Part shown: piece by piece, positions 1 through 11,402 of the stretch
How the letters are laid out: each line of letters starts with the position of its first letter
How positions within the stretch are numbered: the first letter of the stretch is position 1
Origin: Lutjanus erythropterus
Lineage: Eukaryota; Chordata; Actinopteri; Lutjaniformes; Lutjanidae
Length of the DNA stretch: 64,000 nt
NCBI GenBank assembly: GCA_020091685.1
Contig: CM034594.1
Span: forward strand, 42,729,250-42,793,249
Reading direction: 5' to 3'
Position numbers and translations under genes: made by a program
The notes under the pieces: generated by a model
Databases searched by the model: none
Told to the model about the DNA's origin: nothing
The model's input: the letters and a program-made list of their open reading frames with translations, nothing else

Positions 1-935
1 CACTTTCTCCGCTGTGTCTCAAATATAAAACCAACCTTGGTACCTCAACCTATCGCCTGTGGACATATCAGAAATTACAGAAGTACTGGTCTGAAATATT
101 ATTTTAGGCCTAACTGTAGCCAGCAAAAGGTTATATAATATTCTTATATTTGCTGCTAGAAAAACATGATGTTTTAATACACTTTGCAATCTTACTTTCA
201 CAATCACTACTTTTCACTGTTATCATATATGTTTGAAATCATGTGCTATCTTAACATTCAATATCTGTTGAAATATATTTTTTATTACCTCCTAACATCA
301 CTGCCAATGTTACTTTCAATGTAACTGCCATTACATCTTTGTCTTTTTTAGCTTACCTTTGTACTTAACTTATTTTACTTCTACTGTTCTTCTATTAAGC
401 ACTGTGTCTTTACTTTACTCCTTATACACAATACTACTGATGTTATTCTTGTTACTGTAATTTTGGAGCAATCTGGTGCAAGAATTTCCCTCAAGATTAA
501 TAAATTCTATCTTATCTGATCTTATCACAGCCTTTCTGTTATCAGTTGCTGTAAAATTTTATTTCAACTGGTCCATTTGTTTGATCCTGGACCTGATTTC
601 TTTTCCATTATTTTTACAAAGAATCTCCTGAACATGAATATTACATTGTGATTTTCCTGCAACATGGACTATTTCCTGTGTATCTGTCTTACAGATGTTT
701 ATTGATCTGAGTTTGTTTGTATTAATATTGCTTATATGTTTTTTTTTTTGTTTGTTTTTATTATTTTTCTTGTGGAAAACAAAAATATCTATATATTTAA
801 TATGTACATATTTATTGGTTTTTTATTTTTATTTTTTTCTCTTTATTAATATCCATGTATCCTCCCACTGTTTTGCCACTGCTTTGGATTCCTTTGTTCT
901 GTTTATATATGATGAGAAAATTCTATTTGAAAAGA
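1..935. other. AT-rich non-coding DNA, nothing recognised
   Basis: The sequence is AT-rich with long T runs (about 738-775 and 825-842). The one longer frame here (695-946) encodes a Phe/Leu-rich peptide that simply reads through T-rich DNA. I see no conserved motif, terminal repeat or RNA fold. Confidence 0.6.
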
Positions 936-1100
936 AATTATTATGATGAGAACAATTCTTGAAATAATGATTTCACATTATTTTGAACTACTAAGCCAGT
1001 ATTTTCAGGTACGTAACTCATTATTTTGAGAAAGTTTTTCGTTATTTTGAGATACTAAGTCAGTTTTGTTAAAAGGTTTCTCATTATTATGACTTACAGG
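936..1100. repeat. Degenerate tandem repeat of a 'cattattttgagatactaagt' type unit
   Basis: A roughly 20-45 bp phrase (TCATTATTTTGAGA, then ACTAAGTCAG) recurs three to four times with substitutions. A related block lies at 47530-47690 in the opposite orientation. I have seen this AT-rich phrase in other fish sequence, but that is recollection and not a database match. Confidence 0.5.
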
Positions 1101-1889
1101 GTCTTTTTTTCATCACACTGGCTGGAATGGACGTCCCTATAAATTAGTATCTATCATCTGTAACTCTGGTTGGAGCCCCAGTGTAAATGTTTGATGCAAC
1201 ATTCTGAAGTTTTGGGAGTCCATAAAGTTTCCCACTTGAAAAAGGCACTGTATTGGAACATAAATGTGTTGTGATGTATTGTAAGAGAGTTCAAAGCTGA
1301 CACACTGAGGACACAAAGAAATAAAAACACACTGACCTGTTGGGATCCGTTGGACAACACCACATGGACAACATGGAAAAGACAAAGTGAGAACAGCCTG
1401 GTCAGAAGACAGTTGGCCAAACAAATCTTCACCACACAGAACACACACTCTCTCTCTCACACACACACACTCTCACAGTAACATAAGAGTGTATTTCACA
1501 AATCATAGGCTAATTAGTAGTCCACTCCAGGTGGTGACAGTTTGACTCTGTGGGGAGCCGGAGCAGCCACTGTGTGTGTGTCAAGTGTCAAAGACCTCCT
1601 TAGCACCTCATCACCTTTGACCTCATGGGGGCTTTCACGCTGTGAATAACATTAACATGGCTTTGTATGAACACACGTAGACACACACACATGTGCACCA
1701 GGGTGGAGCAGGAGGACTGAGACAAGTGTTTGACTTTACAAGTTGTTGTCACTTGTGTTGCCAGTTGTGCTTTGCAGTCAGCTGTCACCCTGCTTACATT
1801 ATATAGATGAGTCACTTCATTTAGTCATTAAGCAAAACAGTATTCACTAAGTTAGCAGTTTAATATTTACATTATTAGATAGAGTAAAC
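1101..1889. other. Non-coding DNA with a short CT/CA tract
   Basis: This stretch holds a mixed CT/CA microsatellite at 1441-1477 and short CA/TG runs near 1571 and 1680. Two overlapping antisense frames (1137-1466) have no recognisable domain. Nothing else is seen. Confidence 0.5.
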
Positions 1890-2556
1890 AGTAAACTGAA
1901 TGCCTTTGGGTTGTGGACAAAACAAGACATTTGAGGACGTTGTCTTGGACTTATTACTGTAATGGTGCAGGATGTGGAGGGAAAAAAAATCTAAATGACA
2001 AAATGTAGACACAAACAAACAAACATAACCTAACCCTTAGCAATAAATCAAATAATAATACATAATAAATAAATTGTGAGGTATTTGGTTGAAAACCGTG
2101 GGATATTTGACTTGGTCCATAATGTCCAGCCCTACATGGTAAGGGGTCTGGTGTTGGTTCAGGTCGTGGTCAGGTCATCGTAACTACCTTTGCTTAATGA
2201 TCAGTCATTTTGACTTCATGTTTTGGAGGAAACTGCTGCAAAAAATGTAAATCAAAAGGTGAAGTTCTTAAATATGAATATTGTCTGGTTTCTTTACTCC
2301 TCACTGACAGTAAAGTATTTTTGAGTTGTGGATAAAACAAGACACTTGAAGACATCATTTTGGGCTTTGGGAAACACTGATCAACATTTTTCAACATTTT
2401 CTGAGATTTTGACCCATTTTTCAACTGACATGATTGTGACGGGATTAATTATTTGATTAATCACTCCTAAGCATTTTTTAAGAAAAAAAAAGTCAAAATT
2501 CTCAGATTTCAGCTTCTTAAAGTTTAATATTTTCTGGTTTCTTTACTAAATTAGGC
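1890..2556 (-). repeat. Fragments of a teleost MITE, minus orientation
   Basis: Three antisense pieces of one family occur here: 1890-1951, 2255-2465 and 2475-2556. They share phrases such as TTGTGGACAAAACAAGACA, TTTGGGAAACACTGATCAACA and TTTTCTGGTTTCTTTACT with the sense copy at 15355-15610. The family resembles the abundant fish elements whose ends contain GATTAATC motifs and 'gctgcaac'. An outer end with 'gagctgcaacaatcaatcg' is visible at about 28661. The copies are old and truncated. Confidence 0.55.
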
Positions 2557-2716
2557 TCTCCCCGACTTATTTTATGTTCAGTCAAACAGCGATTTATTGT
2601 GAAAGTAAATCAATTACAATTTCAAGCAGTTTCAAGAACTTTATCCAAAATCTAGCAGTTTTCAAACCTTGACAACACTACATTTTCAAGGATTTCTAAA
2701 ACCTGTAAGAACCCTG
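2557..2716. repeat. Dispersed repeat fragment, related to 28440-28830
   Basis: The phrase 'atttattgtgaaagt' followed by 'acaatttcaagca' and 'ttttcaaggatttc' is shared with 28745-28825. The segment ends in 'gtaagaaccctgg'. It directly abuts the MITE fragment to its left. Origin unknown; probably an old non-autonomous DNA element. Confidence 0.45.
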
Positions 2717-4440
2717 GAAACCATTTAGTCTCACTGGCTTCATCACAGAACACAAGTTTGATCTGATGAGTTTATAATCATAATTGTCTTAATTAGACTT
2801 TCTTCAGGCTAGATGTGGAATCCCATCAAACGAAGTAAAGACAACTCTGACCCCAGTTTAAAACTCTCCCAGCACAAATTCTGCACTAGTTAAGCCCCAT
2901 TTCTGTGCTTTTATAGGTCCGTTTCAGAGGTGTCAATTATACTAGCTTGCAAAGGCATGGGCTGAAGACATTAGGAAAAAAGAGTTATAGGTCCCAAATG
3001 TGCCAGTGGGCAAAGAAGGAAACATGTCTTCCACTGGGTGAGAGTTTCCCTCCAGAGCAGCCAGACCACCTAGCACTGGGAGCCTGGTGACAAGAGCTTT
3101 GATTATTATGCCTGCACTCCCTGCCAGGGCTAAATTTAAGTGTTCCCATAAAGTCCAGAAGAAATAAGACTTGGGAATGGCCTGGCCTGTGCCTGTGTGA
3201 GAGAGGGGAGAACTCTGACTGAGTGTGTGTGTGTTTAGGGTCTCTTCTGGTCAGCGTTGTCGCACAGTCCAGGGGATAATAATAGGATGTGCTACAACTA
3301 ACTGAGAGTAAAGCCGGACTTCCCACGTCTCCCACTCGCTGGTGGCACTTGTGTTATTCTCTAAACACCCGCCGGTCCCAACCCCCCCTTTCCTTATGCA
3401 ATGCAGCCCTCATGCTCACATCTCTTGCTTCATGTCTCCCATGCAGCCTCCCTCGAGCATAAAGAAAACTGTAAGAAAGAGCAAGACACTTCGGGCAACC
3501 CCACATCTCCCAAGGAAATGTGGATTCCTTGTTTATCTTTGATTAAAAATAACTTTGGGAAGAGGCCGATCAATACTTTCCCTGCGACAAGAGAAATGAG
3601 GGGAAAAAAAAGGAGGTTGCGGAGGAGGAGGAGGAGCGAGTGGAGGGGAAGGAAAAAAGCGTGAGAAATTTGACGACATTTAGAAATGTGTGTCTGTGTG
3701 TGTGACGGGTCGCTCAGAGTCATTCCCATGGCCTCGTACAGTAGCCCCGGCGCTGCTACCAACCGCTCTGATGTTTTAACAGTGACAAAATGGCCGACAC
3801 GCACGCATAATAGGATAGCAGAGGTCCTGGAGGAGACGCTGGGAGCCGTGCATGCTATATAAAGGCCTTCAGAGGACGGGAGCACGGCGAGGTCATTCCT
3901 GCCTGTGCTTTCCTTGGCTCCTACCTCTCCTTTCAAAAGATCTGCTTATGGTTTCTGTCAGAGATGCACGTCCATTTTTCACCCCATTAACAACTATCAT
4001 TACCAGCCCAACTGGAGGCTATAATTGGGCCAGCCATGGAAAAGAGTTGTCAAAACACAATTAAATTCCAAACTATGGTGAGAGAGAACAGAGAGAAAGT
4101 GCTGGATGGCCATAACATCATATTGCCGGCTTTGCTTGCCCAAAAATAGGAAAGAAAAACACGAAAACCATTATTTTACATTGGAAGGTTTCGGAGGGGG
4201 ATTATATAGACGGGTGATCTGAGCTGCCCAAACGATAGGGCTACTGAAAACATAACAAATAATCACTCTCGGTGTCAGAGATGAAGAATGGACACATTAA
4301 AAGCCCTATCCAAGGATCAAAAGCCAAGATCTTGTGAGAGCCTTGATTTAGGAAAACTTCAAATACAGTCACGACCGCAAAGTGGCTACAAAGACAAATG
4401 ATTACAGCAGAATAAAGATATCCGTGATGAATAAACACTT
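2717..4440. promoter_or_regulatory. Repeat-poor block, candidate conserved non-coding region
   Basis: From about 2980 to 4440 the sequence has high complexity, balanced composition and no recognisable repeat apart from a GGA-rich patch near 3615-3640 and short TG runs. It contains many short AT-rich motifs of the homeodomain-site kind, for example 'gctataattgggccagcc' near 4017 and 'cacaattaaattcc' near 4057. Several frames overlap here (3342-3936) but none resembles a known protein. This is how fish enhancer blocks often look; conservation is untested. Confidence 0.3.
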
Positions 4441-4890
4441 ATTCTGTGTGTCAGTATCTAGCATCAGCTGCCGGTAAAAAGGTTCATCAAGGCTTTCATG
4501 TAGGCGCTTGGACTGGGAAAAGAGTAGCACTGATTTAACTTGTGACAAGTTGCTGAAGTTCTGGTAATAGATCTGTAGGCCGCTGGCACTCTACCTAACA
4601 CTTTTTTTAAGCAGCATATTACCATCAAGTACAAGAGGAATAGTAGAAGTACTTTATGCAAGAACACTACTGTTGCTGTTGAGGTAATGCACATACCCAA
4701 AAAACAACAGCAAAACAAAACAATTATGATGGGATAAACATAGCCTGGGAACCAAACGAATGTGCAGGCTCATATTTCATTTGCCTGGCAGTTGCATCTG
4801 GCCACCTGCCTGTTCAGACAGAGTTCCATCCATCCTGGCTCTTTCTGGGCCAATCACAACAGTTTATTTAATATGGGATGGGTTTGATTG
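4441..4890. other. Unique non-coding DNA, nothing recognised
   Basis: No repeat, coding or RNA signal is seen between the repeat-poor block and the first helicase-family copy. A small sequence inside (4800-4890) reads as ordinary unique DNA. Confidence 0.5.
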
Positions 4891-5406
4891 ACCTGACACG
4901 CCAGATGGTTTGTTACACAGGAGCATCTGGGAAGTCGTCCTCAGAAATGGTTTGGAAAAAGGCAGGCACTTTCAAAAAACACTTGGCAGGTGATTGTATG
5001 AACTATCTGTATTGAATAAATACTGTCCAGTCTCCAGTATCTATGCTAGAGTTTTCTCCATGGAAAAGATGTTTGCACTCTTCTCCCGACCAGCTTTGGC
5101 AAGAGTTTGATTTATCAACTGGTTCTGCTGATAGAAACCTGACAAACCGGATTTGTTACACAGAACTGAGGGATTTTTCGTGTGATGTTGTAAATCCACA
5201 TCGCAATCGCAAGGTTTCTCTCCAACGATGTCATATGGTTGATTGATCTGATTGTTTGATGTCAGCTAGTGTTAGACATGACAGACAGATGGTTTGTCCA
5301 ATCACCTGCCAAGTGTTTTTTTTTTTAAAGTGCCTGCCCTTTTCCAAACAATAAGTAAGGACGACTTCCCAGATGGTTCTGTGTAACAAACCATCTGGTG
5401 TGTCAG
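4891..5406 (+). mobile_element. Helicase-derived repeat family, copy 1 (composite, inverted ends)
   Basis: This copy is bounded by the same terminal sequence in opposite orientation: 'acctgacacgccagatggtt' at 4891 and its complement ending at 5406. The ends plus their inner flank (TTGGCAGGTGATTG and its complement) form inverted arms of roughly 100 bp. A third, degraded terminal sequence lies at 5138-5172. Between them, 5053-5139 reads as a RecQ-like helicase segment, FLHGKD, then LLPTSFGKSLIYQL, then a stop. This contains the Walker A box (GKS). The 5' end seen in other copies is absent and replaced by an inverted 3' end, so the copy is a rearranged foldback. Confidence 0.75.
5053..5142 (+). 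pseudogene. RecQ/DExH helicase motif I remnant in copy 1
   Basis: The translated segment contains HGKD, then LLPT-x-FGKS, then LIYQL. RecQ-family helicases have this arrangement at motif I (hydrophobics-PTG-x-GKS-hydrophobic-YQ), where the Lys and Ser bind the nucleotide phosphates. The usual Gly after PT is Ser here. The frame opens just after a TAG at 5047 and closes at a TGA at 5140, so only about 29 residues survive. It cannot be functional. The same segment recurs in copies 3 and 5 with other defects, which argues against chance similarity. Confidence 0.65.
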
Positions 5407-6869
5407 AGTTTGTTCAGTCATCACATCACCTACAGTATATGGAACTTCAGTCATGTCATATCAGGTGACAGTGTATGGAGGGATATCGTAAATCCTTCAG
5501 CCAGGATTATAATTTTCGCATCTGTAAGCGTGCTAGGGTCCACCTGACGTTAATTTAGTCATCAGAGGGGGTATGTATAAGCTCTGCATACCTAAAATTT
5601 GTTGTGCCCACTTGCTGATCCTGTAGATGCTAGTCTACTGCCATGTGGAGAACACAGTTCACAAAATGTAAAATAAATAAATAAACAAATAAAAGATCCA
5701 TTCTCCACTACAGTACGTAAATGGCATGGCTTTTATTAACAAATACTTTTCACAGTCAAAGTGAAGTGCCATTACGTGGATATGGACCAAACTTACAATG
5801 GCTGTGAGCCAACGAGCCATAATCCCAGGGTGTAACATATTTTACAATCTACACAAACCTGTGTCAAGTTTTAATGACATCTTTGAATTATAGAAAGCTG
5901 TTTCTTATAAGTGGTTGGTCCAGTTGATATCCAGTTTTGTACCCTGATATGGCTAATCTACTATGATGATGAATATCGGGAAACTTTTTTTGAAGTGAAT
6001 ATGTAATGCAAAAAAAAACTGAATAAATAACAACTAAAAAACTACTGCAAATGTTTTTTGACTGTGACAAAAAAAAATAAAATATGCATCTTTCAGATTT
6101 TTTCAATCAATGCAACATTTAGCCAAACCATTTCTGCACAACAAATTCTTCAAACAAATTCCTCCTCCCAGTGGTACCACTAATGTCATAAATTATTACT
6201 TTTTAAATCTGATGAAAGGAATCTCAAAATCTGGACCACATGCTCTGGCCACAAGCCTTAGCTAGAACGTTAAGTTAGGTTACAATTAGTGCACGCACGA
6301 TATGTAGCCTGTATGCGTATAGTTCATACTGGCTGTAAAAAGCCATCAGTGCCCGGACCACAGAGTTGCTTTACATAATGTTTTCTTACCCTCAAATACA
6401 GTCATGAATAAATAACATTAATGTGTTATGCTCAATATATTTAGTTATGTGCTGTCATTTATTTTTCTGGTGTACCCAATCCCTTAACCTGCCTCAGTGA
6501 TTGCTGGAGTCGCTGTCAGCAGCTTGTTGCTTTCAATCACAGCTGGAAGTAAGGGCATATAAATACACTGTAGCCAGTTAAATAAGTCATGTTCATTGGG
6601 AAATGTCTGTGATTGTGGCTTCAGCCCTTAATCAAAACACAACATCTTGTGGCTGCATTCAGCCCGCTCTGCGGCCTACTGTCAGTGGAGGAGTTGGTAC
6701 ATCTCCCTCTTATGCACTGATTTTGAGAAACTTAAGATTTACCACGGGTGTTCTTCTATCAAACTCAAATTTATCTGTGGTGCAAACATGTGAACCTAAT
6801 ATTAAGTGAGACCGTGCTAAGAAAGTTTTAAAAGTGTGATCACCAGCAGCAGTAAAATTCCTACTGTAC
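5407..6869. other. AT-rich unique DNA, no gene seen
   Basis: The stretch is mostly AT-rich with poly-A runs near 5690 and 6008. Short frames at 5888-6106 and 6603-6904 encode no recognisable domain. No repeat was matched to another place in the window. Confidence 0.5.
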
Positions 6870-7100
6870 TCTACATCGAAGGCCCAGGACAGTGTCCAAA
6901 CCATACAGTGTTAACGGTGTGTGTGTCGGGTGACATAAAGCAGAGGAGGCTGGGTAGTGGAAGGGAGTTGCAGGCCTCTCTGCCTCTGTAATCTGGCCTG
7001 ATTTATAGAAGCTAGCCCTGCTCTCCCCTTCCACCTCCACACTGACACACTGGGCCTCCTCCGCTGGAGACAGCCTGGCGTCCACACTCACGCGCGCACG
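6870..7100. promoter_or_regulatory. Repeat-poor, GC-richer block, candidate regulatory DNA
   Basis: Sequence complexity and GC content rise relative to the flanks, with phrases such as 'aatctggcctgatttataga' and no repeat match. It stops at a (CA)n tract. The call is inference from composition only. Confidence 0.2.
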
Positions 7101-7128
7101 CTCACACACACACACACACACACACACC
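7101..7128. repeat. (CA)n microsatellite
   Basis: About 13 uninterrupted CA units follow a short CG/CA mix at 7089-7100. Confidence 0.9.
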
Positions 7129-7630
7129 CAGGACACTTAACGCAGAAGCGGCCATGCGCGTAGACACATGAACATACTCCAGCAGGATCGTCTCAGTTGC
7201 ACAGTAGTGCACGCAACCAAACCACATGGGCCCATTGCTTAACCAAATGAACACCAGATACAGAAACAAAAGGCATTTAAGTGTCTGCGTGCCGTCAAAG
7301 TAAAATAGAGAATAAATCTACACCAAGATTTAAACTACATCAATTAGATAATGATCGATTAATGCCCATAGGAAAATCTGTCTGTTATATCAGCAAAACA
7401 ACAACAAAAGAACACAGAAAAAGAACAAAATGAAGTAATATATTTCTGTATATTAATTACAGAGGAGCTTAAAACTCCTCAAAATTCTCAATCACACTGA
7501 TTAAAACTTGGTCATTTAACTTACTGTGTTTAAAAACAGAGTACTGCAACTGAACTTGTCGGATGCATGTTAATATTATTCCCAAAATTCCATACAAGTA
7601 TGAAATAAAAGAGCTACAAGGATGTCACTA
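7129..7630. other. Unique AT-rich DNA, nothing recognised
   Basis: No coding, repeat or RNA signal is seen. Confidence 0.5.
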
Positions 7631-8165
7631 AACCACGGGTTCCCGAACCTCTTCAGCTCAATATCCAAAATAGAAATGTGGTATTTCTATGGGACCCAAA
7701 CTTACAAAAATACATCATGAATTGCTATAACATCTACATGAACAAAATGATGAAGAACACAACAAACCATGAATTTATGTATATATATTTTTTTTTAAAT
7801 TACAAAAGCATATCACAGGAAAAATCTGATCCATTGAGCTGAGTTACTCACACTTCATAACAAACTTGCACTGTCCAAGCTGAATGCTTTTAATTTGAAA
7901 CTGATACAGGAAGTGTTGAGTTTGTATTTGTATTTGTAACAGTGTAAAGCAGTAACTTTAACAGGTCAAACAGGCCCACATTTCCCATCATGCCTTGACT
8001 GAGTAGTTGGTTAAGGTTAGGCCTGGACAATAAAACAATAGTGATATCAATATATATATATATCTGCCTGTCACTAGTTGAGGAAATGCTTTATACATTT
8101 TACTCTGTCAATTGGCAACTGAATTAAAATGAGTCTGTGACCCATTTTGGGACCCGCCGCCACCA
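7631..8165. repeat. Degraded dispersed repeats (two types, nested)
   Basis: The left part ('cacgggttcccgaacctctt' near 7636) and the right part ('cccattttgggacccgcc' near 8140) resemble the two ends of a common fish element, but this is from memory. Within it, 'ggcctggacaataaaacaa' and a TA run at about 8025-8065 look like the end of another family ('ggctgggcaataaaac' type). Both are worn and incomplete. Confidence 0.35.
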
Positions 8166-8773
8166 TAAAAGATGCCACTTAACTGTTTTTAAAAAATACA
8201 CAAGTACAGTGGTGGTCTCAGTCCATCTGAGGGGCAGGGGTGATTAAAAGAAAAGGGCACCAGCTGTAAGTGGTGGTGCACCAGCGTGCTATGTTGCATT
8301 TTGTTGTATGCTGTCCACCAGAATGGCACTTTATTACGAATTGTCCACTGGACGGGCAACTCATTACATTTTGTCCACGTTATCACATTGTCTTGGACAC
8401 TGTGCCACTCTTAAGGACACATTAATGTACTTTATCTACCATGGGGACATCCAACAGGGCACTTTTGTGGCATTTTTTCGAACATGTGGTGATTGCTCCC
8501 TTGTCCTATTTTACTGGTCCCTGTATTGGACCAGTAAAATACTGTATTTTGGCATGTATTTATTGGGTGTGTGTAACTCTGCAGTTGGTCACCAGTATTT
8601 AGAGTGCTTTGATTGGTGGAAAAGCATAATTTAAATTGTTTACACCATGTTGTCAGTGACAAAGGCCAAAACCTCGACAGGACAGAAAACAAATTGAAGC
8701 CACGCAATAACGGATAAAAGACTCAATGGAGACACAATATTCAAACGCATTAGGCTAGCAGACTGCAACACCT

Positions 8774-8775
<2 letters not shown>
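8166..8775. other. Unique DNA with a 14-bp perfect hairpin and short duplicated phrases
   Basis: The phrase 'ttgtccac' recurs at about 30-bp spacing between 8305 and 8380, suggesting a decayed short tandem. A perfect 14-bp inverted repeat is at 8507-8541 (listed separately). The frame at 8308-8634 has no recognised domain. Confidence 0.4.
8507..8541. repeat. Perfect inverted repeat (14-bp stem, 7-nt loop)
   Basis: TATTTTACTGGTCC at 8507-8520 is followed by a 7-nt loop and its exact complement at 8528-8541. No T run or second arm suggests a terminator or microRNA precursor; the stem is short for a miRNA. Confidence 0.85.

Positions 8776-8811
<36 letters not shown>
8776..8811. repeat. (GT)n microsatellite
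   Basis: Eighteen uninterrupted GT units. Confidence 0.95.
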
Positions 8812-8812
<1 letters not shown>

Positions 8813-10089
8813 TACATGTGTGTATACTATGAATCACAGTGTATGGACAGGTGTTTACAGTGAAGCTGGGTTATCTGTCTCCATTACACCACCACGGCTC
8901 AGCCTCCCAGGGCCATTATCTACTCAGACCTGCCTAAACACACACACCCAGAGACAGGAAGCCCCACATGCTAAAGGCAAGACCCTTTACACAAGGCCAT
9001 GGCGTGAGCACATAATGGGCCTTTCTGGGGTCTGGGGGAGCTCTTGACGCAATCCAACACCCAAACAGAGGAGACCCAAAAAAAACAGCATTTCCTTCAG
9101 CCACAGTTTTTCTTTGATCTGCATTAACATCAACACACGTTCACATACAGCTGTTCATCATAACTTTGAACATCCAGACTCACTTAGTTCTTGCTAATAT
9201 TGACTGTTGATGTTGTGGCTAATGTTTTGAAGCGGAGCCACAATCTGACCCAAGGTCAATTTAACATCCTCTTACAGTGGTCAGATGTTGTGATGAAGCA
9301 CAGTGAGCTGGTTCCTTATCAGTTTTTGCAAACAATGTTCTGCTGAAATCCAGTTAATCCTGTGTGACACATGCTCTGAGTAAGATCAGATAGTACACAT
9401 GTGTGCCTATGCTGGATTTGTGATCAAGTACACAAGCATTTACCGTTTGTTTACAGATTAGCCATTAAGCATTAGTCATGTCACCCGTTTTGGACACATG
9501 CTGGGGGTTTCTTCCGGATCACAGCAAAGGAACACCCACCCTCAGATACTTTAACACTTTGAGATATTATCATGTTGTGATCATCAATTGCTTCCAATAG
9601 CTATTTCTTGACAGAAAGCCCGAAATATATGATTCCACACTAAAGCCATTTTTTCCGAGACGGCAAATTCACATGATCATGACAACCAGCGAGTTACTTT
9701 TACACGCATATGACTGCTGAAATAAGTAGAGAATTGTCTTAGTTTGACATTTGGGGTGTTGCAAATGGAATTCTGGTTATTATGCTGTTAAATGCATGCT
9801 AAATTCAACCATGAACATTAGAAAGTGTTTCTGTCCTGTGTGATAGCACTTGTTCAGGGTGGACGGATGTTAGCAGGGAAGCACTTCAGGCTGCTCTTGG
9901 CATTTGAAGACTATTTGGTACCTCACAGTAGATCACACAACTCTCTCTCTGTGATCACAGAGAAACAACAGTTTCTTCAATATCTTCTTTTCACACATCA
10001 CTGGAAGTCTTTCTTAAGAAGCAGAAGACTGGGTAGGCCTGAAATACACACATGTGCCCACATACACATAGTGGGAGAGGTGATGGAGC
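8812..10089. other. Unique non-coding DNA, with a possible conserved patch at 8880-9060
   Basis: The patch at about 8880-9060 is richer in GC and complex ('cagggccattatctactcag'), and could be regulatory. The rest is AT-rich with no repeat match and no gene signal. Confidence 0.4.
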
Positions 10090-10202
10090 TGCCACATATA
10101 TATAATCAGGCACCCCAAACTGTTAGGGGTTTGGTGCCTTGCTCAAGGGCACCTGAACAGCACCCTGCAGCCTCAATTGGTCTGTCTGAGAGGACTGTCT
10201 AA
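10090..10202. repeat. Possible dispersed repeat fragment
   Basis: The phrase 'ttggtgccttgctcaagg' near 10130 is one I associate with many fish genomic sequences. Only this core is convincing, and I cannot place boundaries. A short frame (9825-10202) runs through it without a recognised domain. Confidence 0.3.
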
Positions 10203-11121
10203 CAGCAATATAAAGCTGTGAAAATATTTTAAACATAGCATATTTCTCCAAACTGACGAACATCTACTGAAAGTAATCAATAAGTACCTCATACAACCCT
10301 ACTTCAAATAATCGGATCTATCTTTTAACTGTGACGCCACTCCGAGGTCTCAAAGAAGAAATCTTTTGGCACAAAAATGTCCAAAAGTGCTACTGAATAT
10401 CACCTTCTAATGCTGTCCATGGGCAGTTCCAATCCCAAAATATTCATATCAGCCTTCTAAAAGTCATATTGTTTGAACCCCTGCCTGCGTAAAAGTGTGT
10501 GGGAGTGTAAACATTGTGGTAACCCCCGGCCAGGTACTGTCTGGTCTGGTATATGAGGTGGTACCACCAGTCTCCCACTGTCTTTTAATTATGAGTAGAG
10601 GTGGGGGGAGCCATTTTAATGAAAATCGGCCACATCATAAAAGCAGATTTGACCAGGTTCATCCACAGTTCAGGCTCAAGGACAGTAAACACACAGATAA
10701 TGTGGACCGTACCACTCACAACTGCAAACACACTGGATAAGATTAGATTGGCTGAAACTGCTGTGATTCCACATGGGAAAGTTGATGAGTGTAGCATCAA
10801 CATACTAGGTTACATACAAAGTACAGGGGGTAGATTTAAGGATAACTTCACCACCATGTCTTCAACAAAAAGTGCATGAAGATGTTCACATCTTGATAAA
10901 GCTTTCTGTCTATAACCTTCATTCATCCAGTGAAGTTTTGCTCAGAGCAATTCTCTTTTTTAAATGAAAGCACTGTTACATAGTCTGTTACATTCACACA
11001 TGGAGACTGTACAGTACAACCACAGTCCTGTGGTCTGTTGGCCACTGAGCAGCTCCACTGGAGTGGTTCAAAGGGCACAGCAGCAGAAGGCAACTGTAAA
11101 GAAGGAGGGGCAAGGTTACCT
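10203..11121. other. Unique non-coding DNA, nothing recognised
   Basis: Four overlapping short frames (10495-10879 on both strands) show no domain. No repeat was matched within the window. Confidence 0.45.
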
Positions 11122-11402
11122 TTCGAGGCAGCTGAGAATCACACGAGAATCTGTCTGGAAGGGCAATTTATTATCTAATTATCTGTTTGTGTCCGCACCA
11201 AAAGTGGTGTGGAGGGACTACTGGCAGCTATGGGTGTGGTTATGAATGCGACGATGGCGAGAAACATCCACGGAAGCACTGATCTGATTGGCTGAAGTTA
11301 GTCTGTGTTAGACGAGATAGACAGACGTTTCATTCAATCACCTGTCAAGTCTTGTCAACTTTGCAGGTGGTTCTGTGTAACAAACCATCTGATGTGTCAG
11401 GT
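11122..11402 (+). mobile_element. Helicase-derived repeat family, copy 2 (reading frame fully deleted)
   Basis: The 5' end begins with 'ttcgaggcagctgagaatca' and continues into the family leader ('gtgtccgcaccaaaagtggt', then 'actactggcagctatgggtg'). The leader then joins directly at 'gaagcactgatctgattggc' to the 3' tail, which ends with the terminal sequence 'gtaacaaaccatctgatgtg' then 'tcag'. The helicase start and Walker A segment are missing. Copy 7 (58091-58380) has the same junction, so both belong to one deletion subfamily. Confidence 0.75.

Noticed and set aside
8507-8541. microRNA precursor
   Set aside because: The stem is only 14 bp and the flanks do not extend it to the roughly 30 bp expected of a precursor.
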